A DNA stretch of 64,000 bases from Natronomonas gomsonensis (GCF_024300825.1 NZ_CP101323.1:1-64000); one strand, 5' to 3'. Counted from the first letter of the stretch, positions 1-9,210 are shown. Notes: generated from the letters alone by a model not told the origin. Program-made: numbers and translations.

Positions 1-66
1 GTGCAGCCGACGACGGCAGAAACATGGCTGCAAGCCTTCGCCGTCTGGTGGAATTCACTTAACTAA
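1..66 (+). CDS. 3' end of an unidentified CDS (possibly a transposase)
   Basis: The first 66 bases read open to TAA and encode about 21 residues ending in W-L-Q-A-F-A-V-W-W-N-S-L-N. The tryptophan-rich tail recalls the C-termini of some haloarchaeal insertion-sequence transposases, but the fragment is too short to be sure. The rest of the gene lies left of the window. Confidence 0.3.
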   Translation: MQPTTAETWLQAFAVWWNSLN

Positions 67-290
67 ACACGATGGTGTCGGACGGTCGTCAGACGAGAAC
101 TGACACGTCGTGAGTACACCCTCACCGCTTCGCTCCAAGTGTTGGCTCCGTTGACTCCTTGGACTGCTAGTATGGGGTTGAACGGCCAGTATACGATCCA
201 TCTCTGTAGTTCGGTACTGTGGAAAGGTCGCGGCGTGACGATGTTCGTCTTGCTACAACTATTTAAATTGTCGAAGGATTGGACTATCCG

Positions 291-593
291 ATGCCCTCCA
301 GAATCAAAGACGTTGTTTTCAGCGAACCATTCGGAAGGCGCCAAGCGTTCGTGATGTTCGCTGGCGCACTCGCCATACTGAGTATCTACGTCTACTATGG
401 TGTTCTCCGCGATGGGTCCTCCATCAGTTCGCTTATCATGGCGGTTGGATTCGCTCTGTCCGGATCCGCTGAAGCCCTTCCAACGGAGCGTCGACGGATA
501 GCAGGTGGTTTGCGTGTCACCGCGATTCTGTTGTTGGTCGTTCTACTCGGCCTCACTATCTTCGCCCCTGAGATCATCCTCGGGCCACGGTAG
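291..593 (+). CDS. small membrane protein, unknown function
   Basis: A 100-aa protein with about three hydrophobic segments (near residues 16-34, 40-56 and 72-92), so probably a small integral membrane protein. The ATG at 291 is preferred over an in-frame TTG at 279 because an AT-rich box (atttaaa, about 260-267) lies about 25 nt upstream, the usual distance for a leaderless haloarchaeal transcript. I do not recognise the family. The 270 bp that follow, up to 868, hold only degenerate coding-like sequence with a hydrophobic stretch near 740-800. Confidence 0.6.
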   Translation: MPSRIKDVVFSEPFGRRQAFVMFAGALAILSIYVYYGVLRDGSSISSLIMAVGFALSGSAEALPTERRRIAGGLRVTAILLLVVLLGLTIFAPEIILGPR

Positions 594-868
594 GAGTGCC
601 GTGTTCGATCCGCCTACGACCACATCGAAACGGTCGGTCGAGCGACCATCCCGAGCGCGATCACGTTGGTGAGCGGACGGGCCGCCGTCCCGTTCGAACT
701 CGGCAGGGGTGTCTCCGACGCCGTGTATCGCTGTTCGCTCCGGCCGTCGGTGAGGTACTCCTCGTCATCGGGTCGGCGGTGATTCTCCTGTGGGAGGGAC
801 CGATTGACGAGTCAAGTGTTCCGAACCGAACAGAAGGCTTTTTCCAGACCGTGACGCACCAATTGCCC

Positions 869-1468
869 ATGAGTAAGGCCTCCCCGTCCGACTCGTCCTC
901 CAAGTACGACATCTCGACGGTCGACCTCGACGACGACCGCTACGAGGTCAAACAGTCGATGATTCGGAACAAGTACGTCGTCCGCGACAGCACTGACAAC
1001 GTCGTCCTCCGCGGCAAGCAGAAGATGTTCAAACTGAAAGAGGAGTTCCCCTTCGTCACCGGCGACGACGAAGACGCTTTCAGCGTAAAGGCCGGCGGTA
1101 TCATGGATATCGCGGGTAACTACACCATCACGGACTCCGGAACTGGTGAGGATGTCGTCGTCCTCGATGAGGACTACTCGCTGTTCGTCGAGAACTGGAC
1201 GATTCGGGACCCCGATACGGGGGAGGCGTTGGCGACTATCAAATCGAAGAACAAACTGCTATCGGCGCTTCGGCACCTCTTTTCGGCTGCAAACCTCGTC
1301 CCGAACAAGTACGAGATCTTCGACGCCAACGGCGGCCACGTCGGCGACATTGAGGGCAAGTTCTCGATGCGGGACGCCTACACCGTGACTATCGACGACG
1401 CCAGCGACGTACCGAAGGAAGCGGTCATCGCCGCTGCGTGTATCCTTGACGCACTGGAGAACAAGTGA
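869..1468 (+). CDS. LURP-one-related (DUF567-like) protein
   Basis: A 199-aa protein starting M-S-K-A-S. It has repeated beta-strand units such as Y-x-V-x-Q-S-M-I-R-N-K-Y-V-V-R-D, followed by metal- or lipid-scaffold-like W-T-I-R-D-P-D-T-G motifs, which is the pattern of the LURP-one / Tubby-like fold. Function in archaea is unknown. The reading frame is open upstream to 596, but ATG 869 is chosen because homology-like composition begins there. Two truncated relatives of this gene occur at 6703-6741 and 7689-7946. The three copies share the C-terminal segment ending C-I-L-D-A-L-E-N-K. Confidence 0.7.
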   Translation: MSKASPSDSSSKYDISTVDLDDDRYEVKQSMIRNKYVVRDSTDNVVLRGKQKMFKLKEEFPFVTGDDEDAFSVKAGGIMDIAGNYTITDSGTGEDVVVLDEDYSLFVENWTIRDPDTGEALATIKSKNKLLSALRHLFSAANLVPNKYEIFDANGGHVGDIEGKFSMRDAYTVTIDDASDVPKEAVIAAACILDALENK

Positions 1469-1595
1469 GGGTGGCCGTAACTGGCCAGTAACTCCGAATT
1501 AGCTCACAATTTTGAGCACCACCAAGGCCAACACTTCCACGAGAAGGGTGTTGATTTTCGCCTGTTCGACAATCGGCCGGAAAGCCAAAAGCCGG

Positions 1596-2240
1596 CTACT
1601 CCGGGTCAGCGCCCCGCCTGTCGCCATTCCCTCCGGAGCTGAACAGTCCATCGACGACAGTCTCGATTAACGCCGCGTCGGCAATCGTCGGGTCGATTGA
1701 CTCACTGGTGTCAGCCACGACCTCTTTCGATCGGGTGGTGAAGATAAGCGATGTAAACATATCTCGGACGAGCGCGGGGTCGTTGAACCTGAACGTGTCC
1801 AATTGGACCCATTCTTCGACGTATCCTAACCCGTCGTCAGCCGTTTCAGCCGTCAATTGCTCGCGCTCGTCTGCAGAGAGTTGGTCAGTTAGTGTCTGTA
1901 GTTCGTTCCCGACGACCAACCGAGAAATCAAGGGGTCGTCTTGGACCTCGCTGAACATGGTCTGTAGCATCATCCGGGCTTCCTCGCGTGGCGTCGCCGC
2001 GTCGGCAACGGCCGCGTCGACCCGTTCGACGAGTTGTTCGCGCTTGTTTGCCAACACTTCGACGTACAGCATCTCTTTTGAGTCGTAGTACTGGTAGAAC
2101 GTGCTCGTGCCGATGCCGACCTCCTCGGTGATGTCCTTGATACGCGTGCGCTCAAGACCGAATTTGGTGAATAGCTCAGTCCCGGCCTCGATCAGCTCCG
2201 CTTGAATCCGGCGGCGGTCATCCTCACTGAACCGGCTCAT
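1596..2240 (-). CDS. TetR/AcrR-family transcriptional regulator
   Basis: A 214-aa protein with a typical TetR N-terminal helix-turn-helix (about residues 30-55, including T-R-I-K-D-I-T-E-E-V-G-I-G-T-S-T-F-Y-Q-Y-Y) and a helical ligand-binding C-terminal part. It is divergent from the secreted-protein/exporter pair at 2484-6620, the usual layout for a local repressor of a drug or lipid exporter. A 19-bp inverted repeat at 2283-2301, about 43 nt from its ATG, is a candidate operator. The ligand is unknown. Confidence 0.88.
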   Translation of the reverse strand: MSRFSEDDRRRIQAELIEAGTELFTKFGLERTRIKDITEEVGIGTSTFYQYYDSKEMLYVEVLANKREQLVERVDAAVADAATPREEARMMLQTMFSEVQDDPLISRLVVGNELQTLTDQLSADEREQLTAETADDGLGYVEEWVQLDTFRFNDPALVRDMFTSLIFTTRSKEVVADTSESIDPTIADAALIETVVDGLFSSGGNGDRRGADPE

Positions 2241-2282
2241 CGTCTGTGGCGATGCGTCGATTCGGAATAACAGTCATGAATC

Positions 2283-2301
2283 TTCATAGTGGCCCTATGA
2301 A
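2283..2301. promoter_or_regulatory. candidate TetR operator (inverted repeat)
   Basis: Perfect 7-bp arms ttcatag / ctatgaa separated by 5 bp, in the divergent intergenic region between the TetR gene and the exporter operon. Size and place fit an autoregulatory TetR operator. This is inferred, not proven. Confidence 0.5.
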
Positions 2302-2483
2302 CCCAAGAACGAAAACATTATCTGTTTTTGAATTCCTCAATCTAGTGTGAAGCGACCCCGATCCAGTTCCAATTATTTTCCGGCAGTACGACCGAAATCG
2401 GTCCGAAACGCCTCTCAGCGGTCTGTTGATAGGTTCTGCAGCGTTACCCCTCTGGCTGCTCATGTTCCCGTGAGGGCTGACGC

Positions 2484-4145
2484 GTGAAGGACCGCATCCT
2501 GTTGACGGTACTCGTCGTCGCCGTCGTGACATCCGGCACCGTCGCAGTCGTTGGGGGCCCAGTTGGTGGAGCCGATGCGGCAACCGCCAGCGCAACCACC
2601 GCAGACACGACGTTTACACAACAGCAAAGCGCTCAGATTCGGGGGTCGCCGGATCTCGATGCGAACGTTCCGAGTCCAACACTGACCCCAGGCGAAGTCA
2701 ACCAAGTTACCGTACAGATCTCCAATGAAGGAGATGTTTCCTACGGTCCACCCAGCCTTCGTAGCGTCGTGACAACTGCACGTAATGTTCACATCGAAGG
2801 GGAAGCCGACAGCCCTCTCACGGTCGAATCTGGTGAGGTCGCGATCGGGAGTGTCACCGAGTCCCGTCCCAGCGAGGTGACGCTTGCTATTAGCGTCCCG
2901 GAGGAAATCGAGCCCGGTGAATACGACCTCGATCTCGACATCGAATACTCGTATACCATCCAACAGACCGATACGCACACTCAAGATCGTAATCGGTTCC
3001 GTGATCTCTCGGTCGAGTTGGAGGTGTCCGAGGACGCCCGCTTCGAGATCGTTGAGGCAACGACGGACGCCCAAGTCGGCGACACGGGCACACTCGAAGC
3101 TACAATCAAGAACACGGGCTCGGAAACCGCCCGTGACATCAACGTCGGCCTCGAATCTTTGAGCACCGGCCTCAGCTTTGGCAGCGGCATCGCGAGTGAC
3201 TCGTCTCGTCTCGGCGAACTTGACCCCGGCGAAACTGGCACGGTCACCTATGACGTTGGCTTTGCTCCCAACACGCCCATTCGCGAGTACGTCCTTGACG
3301 GGACCGTGAGCTTCGAGACGCCGGACGGGTACCAACGCGTCGACGACGGGCCGACGACAAGTGTCAGTCCGGTCGCAGAACAGCGATTCTCGATTGGTGA
3401 TATCGAGTCCGACCTCTACGTCGGCGAGGCCGGTAACATACACGGCACCGTGACCAACGAGGGCCCGTTGAACGCTCGCAACGTCGTTGTCAAATACGCA
3501 GGGGAATCGCCGAATATCGTCCCACTAGAGGATTCGGTGGCTGTCGGGACGCTTGAAGCCGGTGAATCCGGCGAGTTCCGACTGCCTATCGAGGTGAGTA
3601 GCGAGGCGGAAGCGATTACCCGTTCGGCAAATATCGTCGTTCAGTACCGTGACGAGGACTTCGACGCCAAGACGTATCGAGAACTCGAACTCCTGTTCGA
3701 TGTCGACCCTAAACGCGACCGCTTCGATGTCGCGGTCACAAACCGCACAATCGAGACTGGCGGCACGCGGACGCTTTCGGTCGACGTAACGAACAACCTC
3801 AACGAGACGGTGAGCGATGTCGAGGCGCGGATGTTCGCCGATGACCCGATGAGTACGGGGAACACCGACACTGGCTACGTCCAGTCTATCGACCCCGGTG
3901 AGACGGTCACGATGCAGTTCGACCTGGCTGCGAGTGGATCGGCCACACCCGGTAGCACCTACCCCATCTCCTTCGATTTCCGATTTGACGACTCCGACGG
4001 CGACAGCCAGCTATCCAACACGATTCGCGCTCCGGTCGACGTCACCGAGAGTACCGACGACGGGTTCTCCCTGCCGTTCATCGGCGGATTGCTTCTGATC
4101 GCTCTCGCCGCCGTCGGCGGCGTTGTCTGGTACCGGAGGCAGTAG
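2484..4145 (+). CDS. secreted CARDB/COG1361-like protein, membrane anchored
   Basis: A 553-aa exported protein. It has an N-terminal signal segment (residues about 5-33, ending A-D-A-A), several Ig-like CARDB/NEW3 repeats (recurring patterns such as V-G-D-T-G-T-L-E-A-T-I-K-N-T-G and N-E-G-P-L-N-A-R-N-V), and a C-terminal membrane helix (about 528-550) followed by R-R-Q. The start is GTG, because the next upstream candidate runs into a stop. It is separated by 3 nt from the RND exporter gene. In haloarchaea this pairing behind a TetR gene is common, so it probably serves as the exporter's extracytoplasmic partner. Confidence 0.8.
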   Translation: MKDRILLTVLVVAVVTSGTVAVVGGPVGGADAATASATTADTTFTQQQSAQIRGSPDLDANVPSPTLTPGEVNQVTVQISNEGDVSYGPPSLRSVVTTARNVHIEGEADSPLTVESGEVAIGSVTESRPSEVTLAISVPEEIEPGEYDLDLDIEYSYTIQQTDTHTQDRNRFRDLSVELEVSEDARFEIVEATTDAQVGDTGTLEATIKNTGSETARDINVGLESLSTGLSFGSGIASDSSRLGELDPGETGTVTYDVGFAPNTPIREYVLDGTVSFETPDGYQRVDDGPTTSVSPVAEQRFSIGDIESDLYVGEAGNIHGTVTNEGPLNARNVVVKYAGESPNIVPLEDSVAVGTLEAGESGEFRLPIEVSSEAEAITRSANIVVQYRDEDFDAKTYRELELLFDVDPKRDRFDVAVTNRTIETGGTRTLSVDVTNNLNETVSDVEARMFADDPMSTGNTDTGYVQSIDPGETVTMQFDLAASGSATPGSTYPISFDFRFDDSDGDSQLSNTIRAPVDVTESTDDGFSLPFIGGLLLIALAAVGGVVWYRRQ

Positions 4146-4148
4146 CTG

Positions 4149-6620
4149 ATGAGCCTCGGCGAGCGAATCGAAGCGGCGATGCGACGGCTCAACGGCGTCA
4201 TCGTCGACCATCCACGTCAGGTCATCGCCGTGTTCCTCGTCATGACTGTCGTGTTCACTGCGGGCATCGGACTCGTCACCACCGACACGGAGGCGACCGA
4301 TTCGTTCACAGAGGGCCTCGAAGAACAGGAGGCACTCGACGCGGTCAACGCGGAGTTCGAAGACCCCTTCGCAGCCGACAGTGAATCGACACAGCTCATT
4401 CACACGGGTGGGAACGTCCTCACGAAAGAGGCGTTGGTCCGGGACCTCCGCGTACTCGAACGCATCGAGTCTCGGTCCGACCTCCGGCTGGAGACGGCAA
4501 ACGGGCCGGCCACGGTCGTCGCACAGACGCTTGACCCCTCGGCAACGTCGATTAGCGACCAGCGACGCGTCGTTGAATCAGCGACGAACACCGAAATCAG
4601 AGCGACCGTCCGCGAACTCCAGGACAACCAACGATTCAGCCGGAGCCTCTCGACTGACTTTAACCCGACGAGCGCCTCCGCGTCGGCCTCGATTACGGTC
4701 GTCTCTCACGATGTCCCGGCCGGGTTTACCTCGAATGACCTCACCGCAATCCAAACCGAGATCCGAACGATTGCCGAGGAACAACCGGGTGACATCCGAG
4801 CGTTCGGATCCGGAATAACAAGCGCCGAGACAGCGCAAGTCATCGGTGACTCACTGACGATCGTCATGCCGGTCGTCGTCGTTCTGTTGTTGCTGTTCTT
4901 GATCGTTGCCTATCGCGATCCGATAGACCTCTCACTCGGACTGTTGTCTCTGCTGATGACCGTTATCTGGACGTTCGGGTTCCTCGGGTACTCGGGGATT
5001 CCGTTCAACCAGCAGATGATTTCGGTCCCCGTTCTCCTGCTCGCTGTCGGGGTTGACTTCGGGATTCATATCATCAACCGCTACCGCGAGGAGACCGTCA
5101 AGGGGTACAGCCCCATCGAGGCGATGCGGACCGCGAACAACCAACTCATCATCGCGTTCGTCATCGTCACGGTCACCACTGTCTTCGGGTTCGGTGCGAA
5201 CATCATCTCCGATCTCGCGCCGATTCGAAACTTAGGCCTCGCTTCATCGGTTGGAATCATCTTTACGTTCCTCATCTTCGGGATTTTCCTCCCGGCGGCG
5301 AAACTCGAAGTCGACAGCTTCCGCGACCGATACGGTCTTCCGGAGTTCAATTCGAAGCCGATTTCCTCGGAGGATTCGGCGCTGGGCAAACTCCTCTCGT
5401 TCCCGGCACGAGCCAGTCAGTACGCGCCAGTCGTCTTCGTCATCGTACTGTTGCTGTCTGGCGGTGTCGCAGCCGCATACGGCAGCAGCGTGGACACCTC
5501 CTTCGAGACGGAGGACTTCCTTCCACCAGAGGAACAACCCGACTACGTGACGGCACTGCCGGAGCCCTTTGCACCCGGGGAGTACACCACCGCGGCAACG
5601 ATTAACCTACTCGAAGACCGCTTCGCCACGAGTCAAGACCAGTCGGTGAAGTTATACGTCGAGGGTAACTTCGAAGAGGACCACGCCTTAACAGCACTGG
5701 CGGAACCGAATTCGAATCCGCCCGATTCGCTCGCAGTCGGCGACGGTGGGGCGGCACGGCCCCAGAGCATCGTGACCGTCATCCAATCGTACGCCGACCA
5801 AAATCCGCGGTTTGGGGCCCTCGTCGCCCGCAATGACCGCAACGGCGACGGGATTCCCGAGCACAACCTCGATCGCATATACGACGAGCTGTTCGCTTCA
5901 CCTGCTGGTGACCGGGCCGCACAGTATCTCACCCCCGACCGCGGGAGTGCACAGGTTTCCTACGCCATCAAGTCCGACGCCACTCAGGCTGAAGCCGCTG
6001 TCGACGCACGGTCGTTCGCCGACGACTTTCGGTTCGACGCGACGGCAACCGGCCAACTCCTCGTTTTCGATGCGGTGACGGATGTCATCTTCCAATCGGC
6101 GATTCAGGGGATGCTCCTTGCCGTCGGACTGACGGCCCTGTTTCTCGTCATCGCCTACGCGGTGTTGGAACGCAAACCGATGTTGGGAATCGTCAACGTC
6201 TTCCCGATACTGATAGCAATCGCGTTCCTTATCGGGACGATGCGGTTCCTTGGGATGTCACTCAACGCCTTGACCGCGACGATCCTCTCGATCTCCATCG
6301 GGCTGGGAATCGCATACTCGGTCCACGCGACCCACCGGTTTATTGACGAATTCAACGAGAGTTCGGACGCCTACGACGCGATGCTTTCGACGCTGACCGG
6401 TACAGGTGGTGCACTCCTCGGGAGCATGCTTACCACGTCGCTCGGGACTGGTGCGTTGGCCCTCGCCATCACGCCAGTTCTCGGCGACTTCGGCCTCTTG
6501 ATGGCATTGAGCGTCCTCTACTCGTTCGTGTTCACCGTCGTCGCCCTCCCGCCAGCGGTGTTGCTCTGGGAGCGGTATCGCGGTCTCTGGTCTACTCCAG
6601 GTACCTCGACGACAGCTTGA
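4149..6620 (+). CDS. RND superfamily exporter (MMPL type)
   Basis: An 823-aa membrane transporter with the duplicated RND layout. TM1 near residues 18-42 is followed by a large extracytoplasmic loop and a block of five helices (about 235-400). The pattern then repeats, with a helix near 430, a second loop and a terminal block from about 645 to 815. Motifs such as L-L-L-A-V-G-V-D-F-G-I-H and I-S-I-G-L-G-I-A-Y-S-V-H-A-T-H-R-F carry the conserved small and charged residues of MMPL proteins in the helices that relay protons. It shares an operon with the upstream secreted protein and is probably controlled by the divergent TetR. The substrate is not evident. Confidence 0.88.
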   Translation: MSLGERIEAAMRRLNGVIVDHPRQVIAVFLVMTVVFTAGIGLVTTDTEATDSFTEGLEEQEALDAVNAEFEDPFAADSESTQLIHTGGNVLTKEALVRDLRVLERIESRSDLRLETANGPATVVAQTLDPSATSISDQRRVVESATNTEIRATVRELQDNQRFSRSLSTDFNPTSASASASITVVSHDVPAGFTSNDLTAIQTEIRTIAEEQPGDIRAFGSGITSAETAQVIGDSLTIVMPVVVVLLLLFLIVAYRDPIDLSLGLLSLLMTVIWTFGFLGYSGIPFNQQMISVPVLLLAVGVDFGIHIINRYREETVKGYSPIEAMRTANNQLIIAFVIVTVTTVFGFGANIISDLAPIRNLGLASSVGIIFTFLIFGIFLPAAKLEVDSFRDRYGLPEFNSKPISSEDSALGKLLSFPARASQYAPVVFVIVLLLSGGVAAAYGSSVDTSFETEDFLPPEEQPDYVTALPEPFAPGEYTTAATINLLEDRFATSQDQSVKLYVEGNFEEDHALTALAEPNSNPPDSLAVGDGGAARPQSIVTVIQSYADQNPRFGALVARNDRNGDGIPEHNLDRIYDELFASPAGDRAAQYLTPDRGSAQVSYAIKSDATQAEAAVDARSFADDFRFDATATGQLLVFDAVTDVIFQSAIQGMLLAVGLTALFLVIAYAVLERKPMLGIVNVFPILIAIAFLIGTMRFLGMSLNALTATILSISIGLGIAYSVHATHRFIDEFNESSDAYDAMLSTLTGTGGALLGSMLTTSLGTGALALAITPVLGDFGLLMALSVLYSFVFTVVALPPAVLLWERYRGLWSTPGTSTTA

Positions 6621-6702
6621 TTGGTCGCTCCCTCAGGTGACCAATCCGCTTGTTCGCTCCCCCTGATGTCGACTTTCGGCCGACTCGATGGCAGGCCGTT
6701 AT

Positions 6703-6741
6703 GTGGCCGCCTGCATCCTCGACGCCCTGGAGAACAAGTGA
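6703..6741 (+). pseudogene. remnant of LURP-one-like gene 3' end
   Basis: The frame reads V-A-A-C-I-L-D-A-L-E-N-K then TGA, matching the last 11 residues of the LURP-one-like protein at 869-1468. No other part of that gene is present. It sits 80 nt after the exporter gene, so it looks like a recombination scar at the boundary of the tetR/exporter module. Confidence 0.7.
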
Positions 6742-6887
6742 GCAGATCAAGCAAATACTAGCTGATTCGGCGTATTCGAGGTGGAGGCTGGAAACTACTG
6801 ATACTGACATAATATGCCTCGCCAAGGCAGGGTGCACCGGAAGGACACCCTTCTGATACCACTCGTTGGGGGTACCGAGTAAGATAT

Positions 6888-6911
6888 TTGTGTTTGTGCA
6901 CACAAACACAA
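6888..6911. promoter_or_regulatory. inverted repeat, likely vapBC autoregulatory operator
   Basis: Perfect 11-bp arms ttgtgtttgtg / cacaaacacaa around a 2-bp centre, 4 nt before the antitoxin ATG and overlapping the AT-rich promoter box (agatattt). Toxin-antitoxin complexes normally repress their own promoter at such a palindrome. The role is inferred from position. Confidence 0.6.
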
Positions 6912-6914
6912 TAT

Positions 6915-7187
6915 ATGGGGACGAAAACGATTGGGCTTCGAGACGAGGTGTATGCGCAGTTGAAAGCCCGAAAACGGGAAGATGAGAGTTTTAGCGATTT
7001 AGTAACTCGACTCTTAGAAGAGGCCGCCGTGGATTGGCGCGATAGCTTCGGGACGCTCTCGGAGGCCGAGGCCGACGAACTCGAAGCACTCGCCGACCGC
7101 TCCCGTGAGCAGATGAGCACGGGCATGGCCGACCGACAACAGGAGGCGCTCGAGGCTCTGGCAGGGGACGACGATGAAACTGCTTGA
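6915..7187 (+). CDS. vapB: VapB-like antitoxin
   Basis: A 90-aa protein starting M-G-T-K-T-I-G-L-R-D-E-V-Y-A-Q-L-K-A-R-K. This is the ribbon-helix-helix-like DNA-binding start of archaeal VapB antitoxins, with S-F-S-D-L-V-T-R-L-L-E-E following. The C-terminal half is acidic and Ala/Glu rich, suited to wrapping the toxin. It overlaps the PIN toxin gene by 14 nt, indicating coupled translation. The in-frame ATG at 6888 lies inside the operator and is unlikely to be the start. Confidence 0.82.
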   Translation: MGTKTIGLRDEVYAQLKARKREDESFSDLVTRLLEEAAVDWRDSFGTLSEAEADELEALADRSREQMSTGMADRQQEALEALAGDDDETA

Positions 7188-7575
7188 TACGACGTTTCTC
7201 ATCCACCATTGGGCCGGTCGAGACGCAGTTGCAGACTACTTGGAACGGCACGAAGAGTGTGACTTTGTGACGACGACATTGAACATCAAGGAGATTGCTG
7301 TCGGCCGAGAATTACAAGGCAGGTTGGACCCTTTCGAAATCAAATCACAGTTCGCGTGGGTACGAACTATCTCGTTCCAACTGGAGCATGCGATTCTCGC
7401 AGGTGAATTAGAAGCTGCCCTACACCGTGACGAGCAAATCAATCTGGATAAAATCAATTCCCTCGCTGGTGATGTCCTGATTGCCGCCGTTGCAAAAGCA
7501 ACCGGGGCGACGGTCGTCACGCGGAACAGAGACGACTTCGAGTTGCTCGATGGCGTCTCCGTTGAGTCATACTAA
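7174..7575 (+). CDS. vapC: VapC-like PIN-domain ribonuclease toxin
   Basis: A 133-aa PIN domain. The acidic metal-binding residues are visible: D5 in K-L-L-D-T-T-F-L-I, E40 in N-I-K-E, D100 in L-A-G-D-V-L-I-A-A-V-A, and D120 or D121 in T-R-N-R-D-D-F. The family cleaves tRNA or rRNA when not held by its antitoxin. Length and gene order (antitoxin first, overlapping) are standard. Activity seems intact because all four acidic positions are kept. The RNA target cannot be read from sequence. Confidence 0.87.
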   Translation: MKLLDTTFLIHHWAGRDAVADYLERHEECDFVTTTLNIKEIAVGRELQGRLDPFEIKSQFAWVRTISFQLEHAILAGELEAALHRDEQINLDKINSLAGDVLIAAVAKATGATVVTRNRDDFELLDGVSVESY

Positions 7576-7688
7576 CCGATTCTCGCTCGCTATCGTCCGC
7601 GGTAATTGCGAACGAAAACCATCCAGTCGGGTAGAAGGCATTCTTAGGAGAGTTCCGCCATTCGCCCATCGCAGCGGCCTTCTTTCCG

Positions 7689-7946
7689 TACGACATCTCC
7701 ACATCCGACCTCAATGACAATGACTACGTGGTCGAACAGTCGGCGCTTCGGCACCTCTTTTCGGCTGCGAACCTCGTCCCGACCAAATACGAAATCTTCG
7801 ACGCCGACGGCGGCCACGTCGGCGACATCGAGGGCAAGTTCTCCATGCGGGACGCCTACACCGTGACTATCGACGACGCCAGCGACGTGCCGAAGGAAGC
7901 CGTCATCGCTGCGGCGTGTATCCTTGACGCACTGGAGAACAAGTAA
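7689..7946 (+). pseudogene. internally deleted copy of the LURP-one-like gene
   Basis: The frame begins Y-D-I-S-T-S-D-L-N-D-N-D-Y-V-V-E-Q-S, matching the N-terminal region of the intact gene at 869-1468, and then jumps directly to A-L-R-H-L-F-S-A-A-N-L-V-P and runs to the same C-terminus with TAA. About 100 central residues are missing without loss of frame. No ATG is present near the 5' edge. A GTG at 7728 could start a 72-aa product. A relic is more likely than a functional short gene. Confidence 0.7.
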
Positions 7947-8043
7947 TCAGGGCGAGCAGTTACCGAAGTGGGAGGAGAAAGCACAGCCCATCAGAGTGGA
8001 TGATTCCGACAGCCAGTGATACAATTCGTTGTCTCGTCGCCAC

Positions 8044-9210
8044 TCATGGCGACTCGACCAGAGAAAGGATGTCTGGGGCTTTGTACACTTTGTTCCGCTC
8101 TTTGTCAGTTAGTTCTACGATGATTCCTTCGCCGGTGAGTTTCTCAATCGCGTCGTAGACCGCCTGTCGTGAGCGGCCGGTTGCGTCGATTGCTCGTGGA
8201 GCTTTGAGATACGACTCTTCGAAGAGATGGTCGATGACATCCCGGACTGCTGGACTGTTCGGGAAACGACTTCGGTAGTCCGATCGGAGTGACACGAGTT
8301 CGATGCCACACTGATAGGCATCGATCGCCTGTTCGGCTATCGCGTTCAGGACAAACGTAATCCACGATTCCCACTCGCCGTGTTGGCTCACCGCGAGAAG
8401 GCGGTCAAAGTACTCTGTCCGGTAGTGGTTGAAATACGCTGAGAGGTACAGATACGGCTCAGAGAGGAGGTTCGCCTGATACAGTTGCAACATAATGAGA
8501 AGGCGTCCAAGCCGACCATTGCCATCTCGGAATGGATGAATTGTCTCGAACTGATAGTGTGTGATCGCGATATCAATTAGCGGCGGGTAACTCCCGTTTC
8601 TGATGTACGAGAGCAACTGATCGAGGAGGAGTGCGACACTGTTTGGATTTGCCGGGACGAATCGAGCGTTCTTGATGTTGTTATCAGGCCCGATCATGAC
8701 CGGGATATCGTCTCGAATGTGTCCCGGACGCTTGTTCTCGCCACGGACGTCGATTAGCAATGATTCGTGGAGGTCACAGAGGAGTTCCTGATCGATTTGT
8801 CTGCCCGCATCCAGAGCATTGAACCCCGTCCGAATCGCCTCGACGTAATTATACGCTTCCCGGATATCCCGAAGATTCGCCGCTGAGCGCTCTGGATCGT
8901 CGTCGAGATTGTGAAGAACAATATCGGAAACTGTTACATCAGTCCCTTCGATTTGCGAGCTCATCGCCGCCTCACGGACAACAAACGGAGCGATGAGAAG
9001 GTTTTCGTTCTCAATGTCGTCGTGGAGTGTCGAGAGTTGTCCGAGCGCGTAACGTGCATCCCCGTAGGCACGGAGGATATCGTCAGTGTATGACAGTTCC
9101 GGTGGAAGTCCAGCAGGCTGATAGCATGGAATCCCCTCGTATGGTTCGATCCATCCTGGCCCGTCTTCAAAATCAGCAGGATTCATTTGACTAAGCGATT
9201 GTTGCCACAC
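8044..9210 (-). CDS. Fic-family protein (AMPylase-type) with C-terminal winged helix
   Basis: A 388-aa protein. The Fic active-site motif H-P-F-R-D-G-N-G-R-L-G-R is complete at residues 225-236. An N-terminal inhibitory-helix motif S-S-Q-I-E-G lies at 84-89, as in class II Fic proteins, where its Glu blocks ATP. The last ~80 residues look like a winged helix (D-A-T-G-R-S-R-Q-A-V-Y-D-A-I-E-K-L-T-G-E-G). The family transfers AMP to proteins. The target is unknown. An alternative start is M9. It is a single gene, convergent with the debris at 7689-7946. Confidence 0.87.
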   Translation of the reverse strand: MWQQSLSQMNPADFEDGPGWIEPYEGIPCYQPAGLPPELSYTDDILRAYGDARYALGQLSTLHDDIENENLLIAPFVVREAAMSSQIEGTDVTVSDIVLHNLDDDPERSAANLRDIREAYNYVEAIRTGFNALDAGRQIDQELLCDLHESLLIDVRGENKRPGHIRDDIPVMIGPDNNIKNARFVPANPNSVALLLDQLLSYIRNGSYPPLIDIAITHYQFETIHPFRDGNGRLGRLLIMLQLYQANLLSEPYLYLSAYFNHYRTEYFDRLLAVSQHGEWESWITFVLNAIAEQAIDAYQCGIELVSLRSDYRSRFPNSPAVRDVIDHLFEESYLKAPRAIDATGRSRQAVYDAIEKLTGEGIIVELTDKERNKVYKAPDILSLVESP

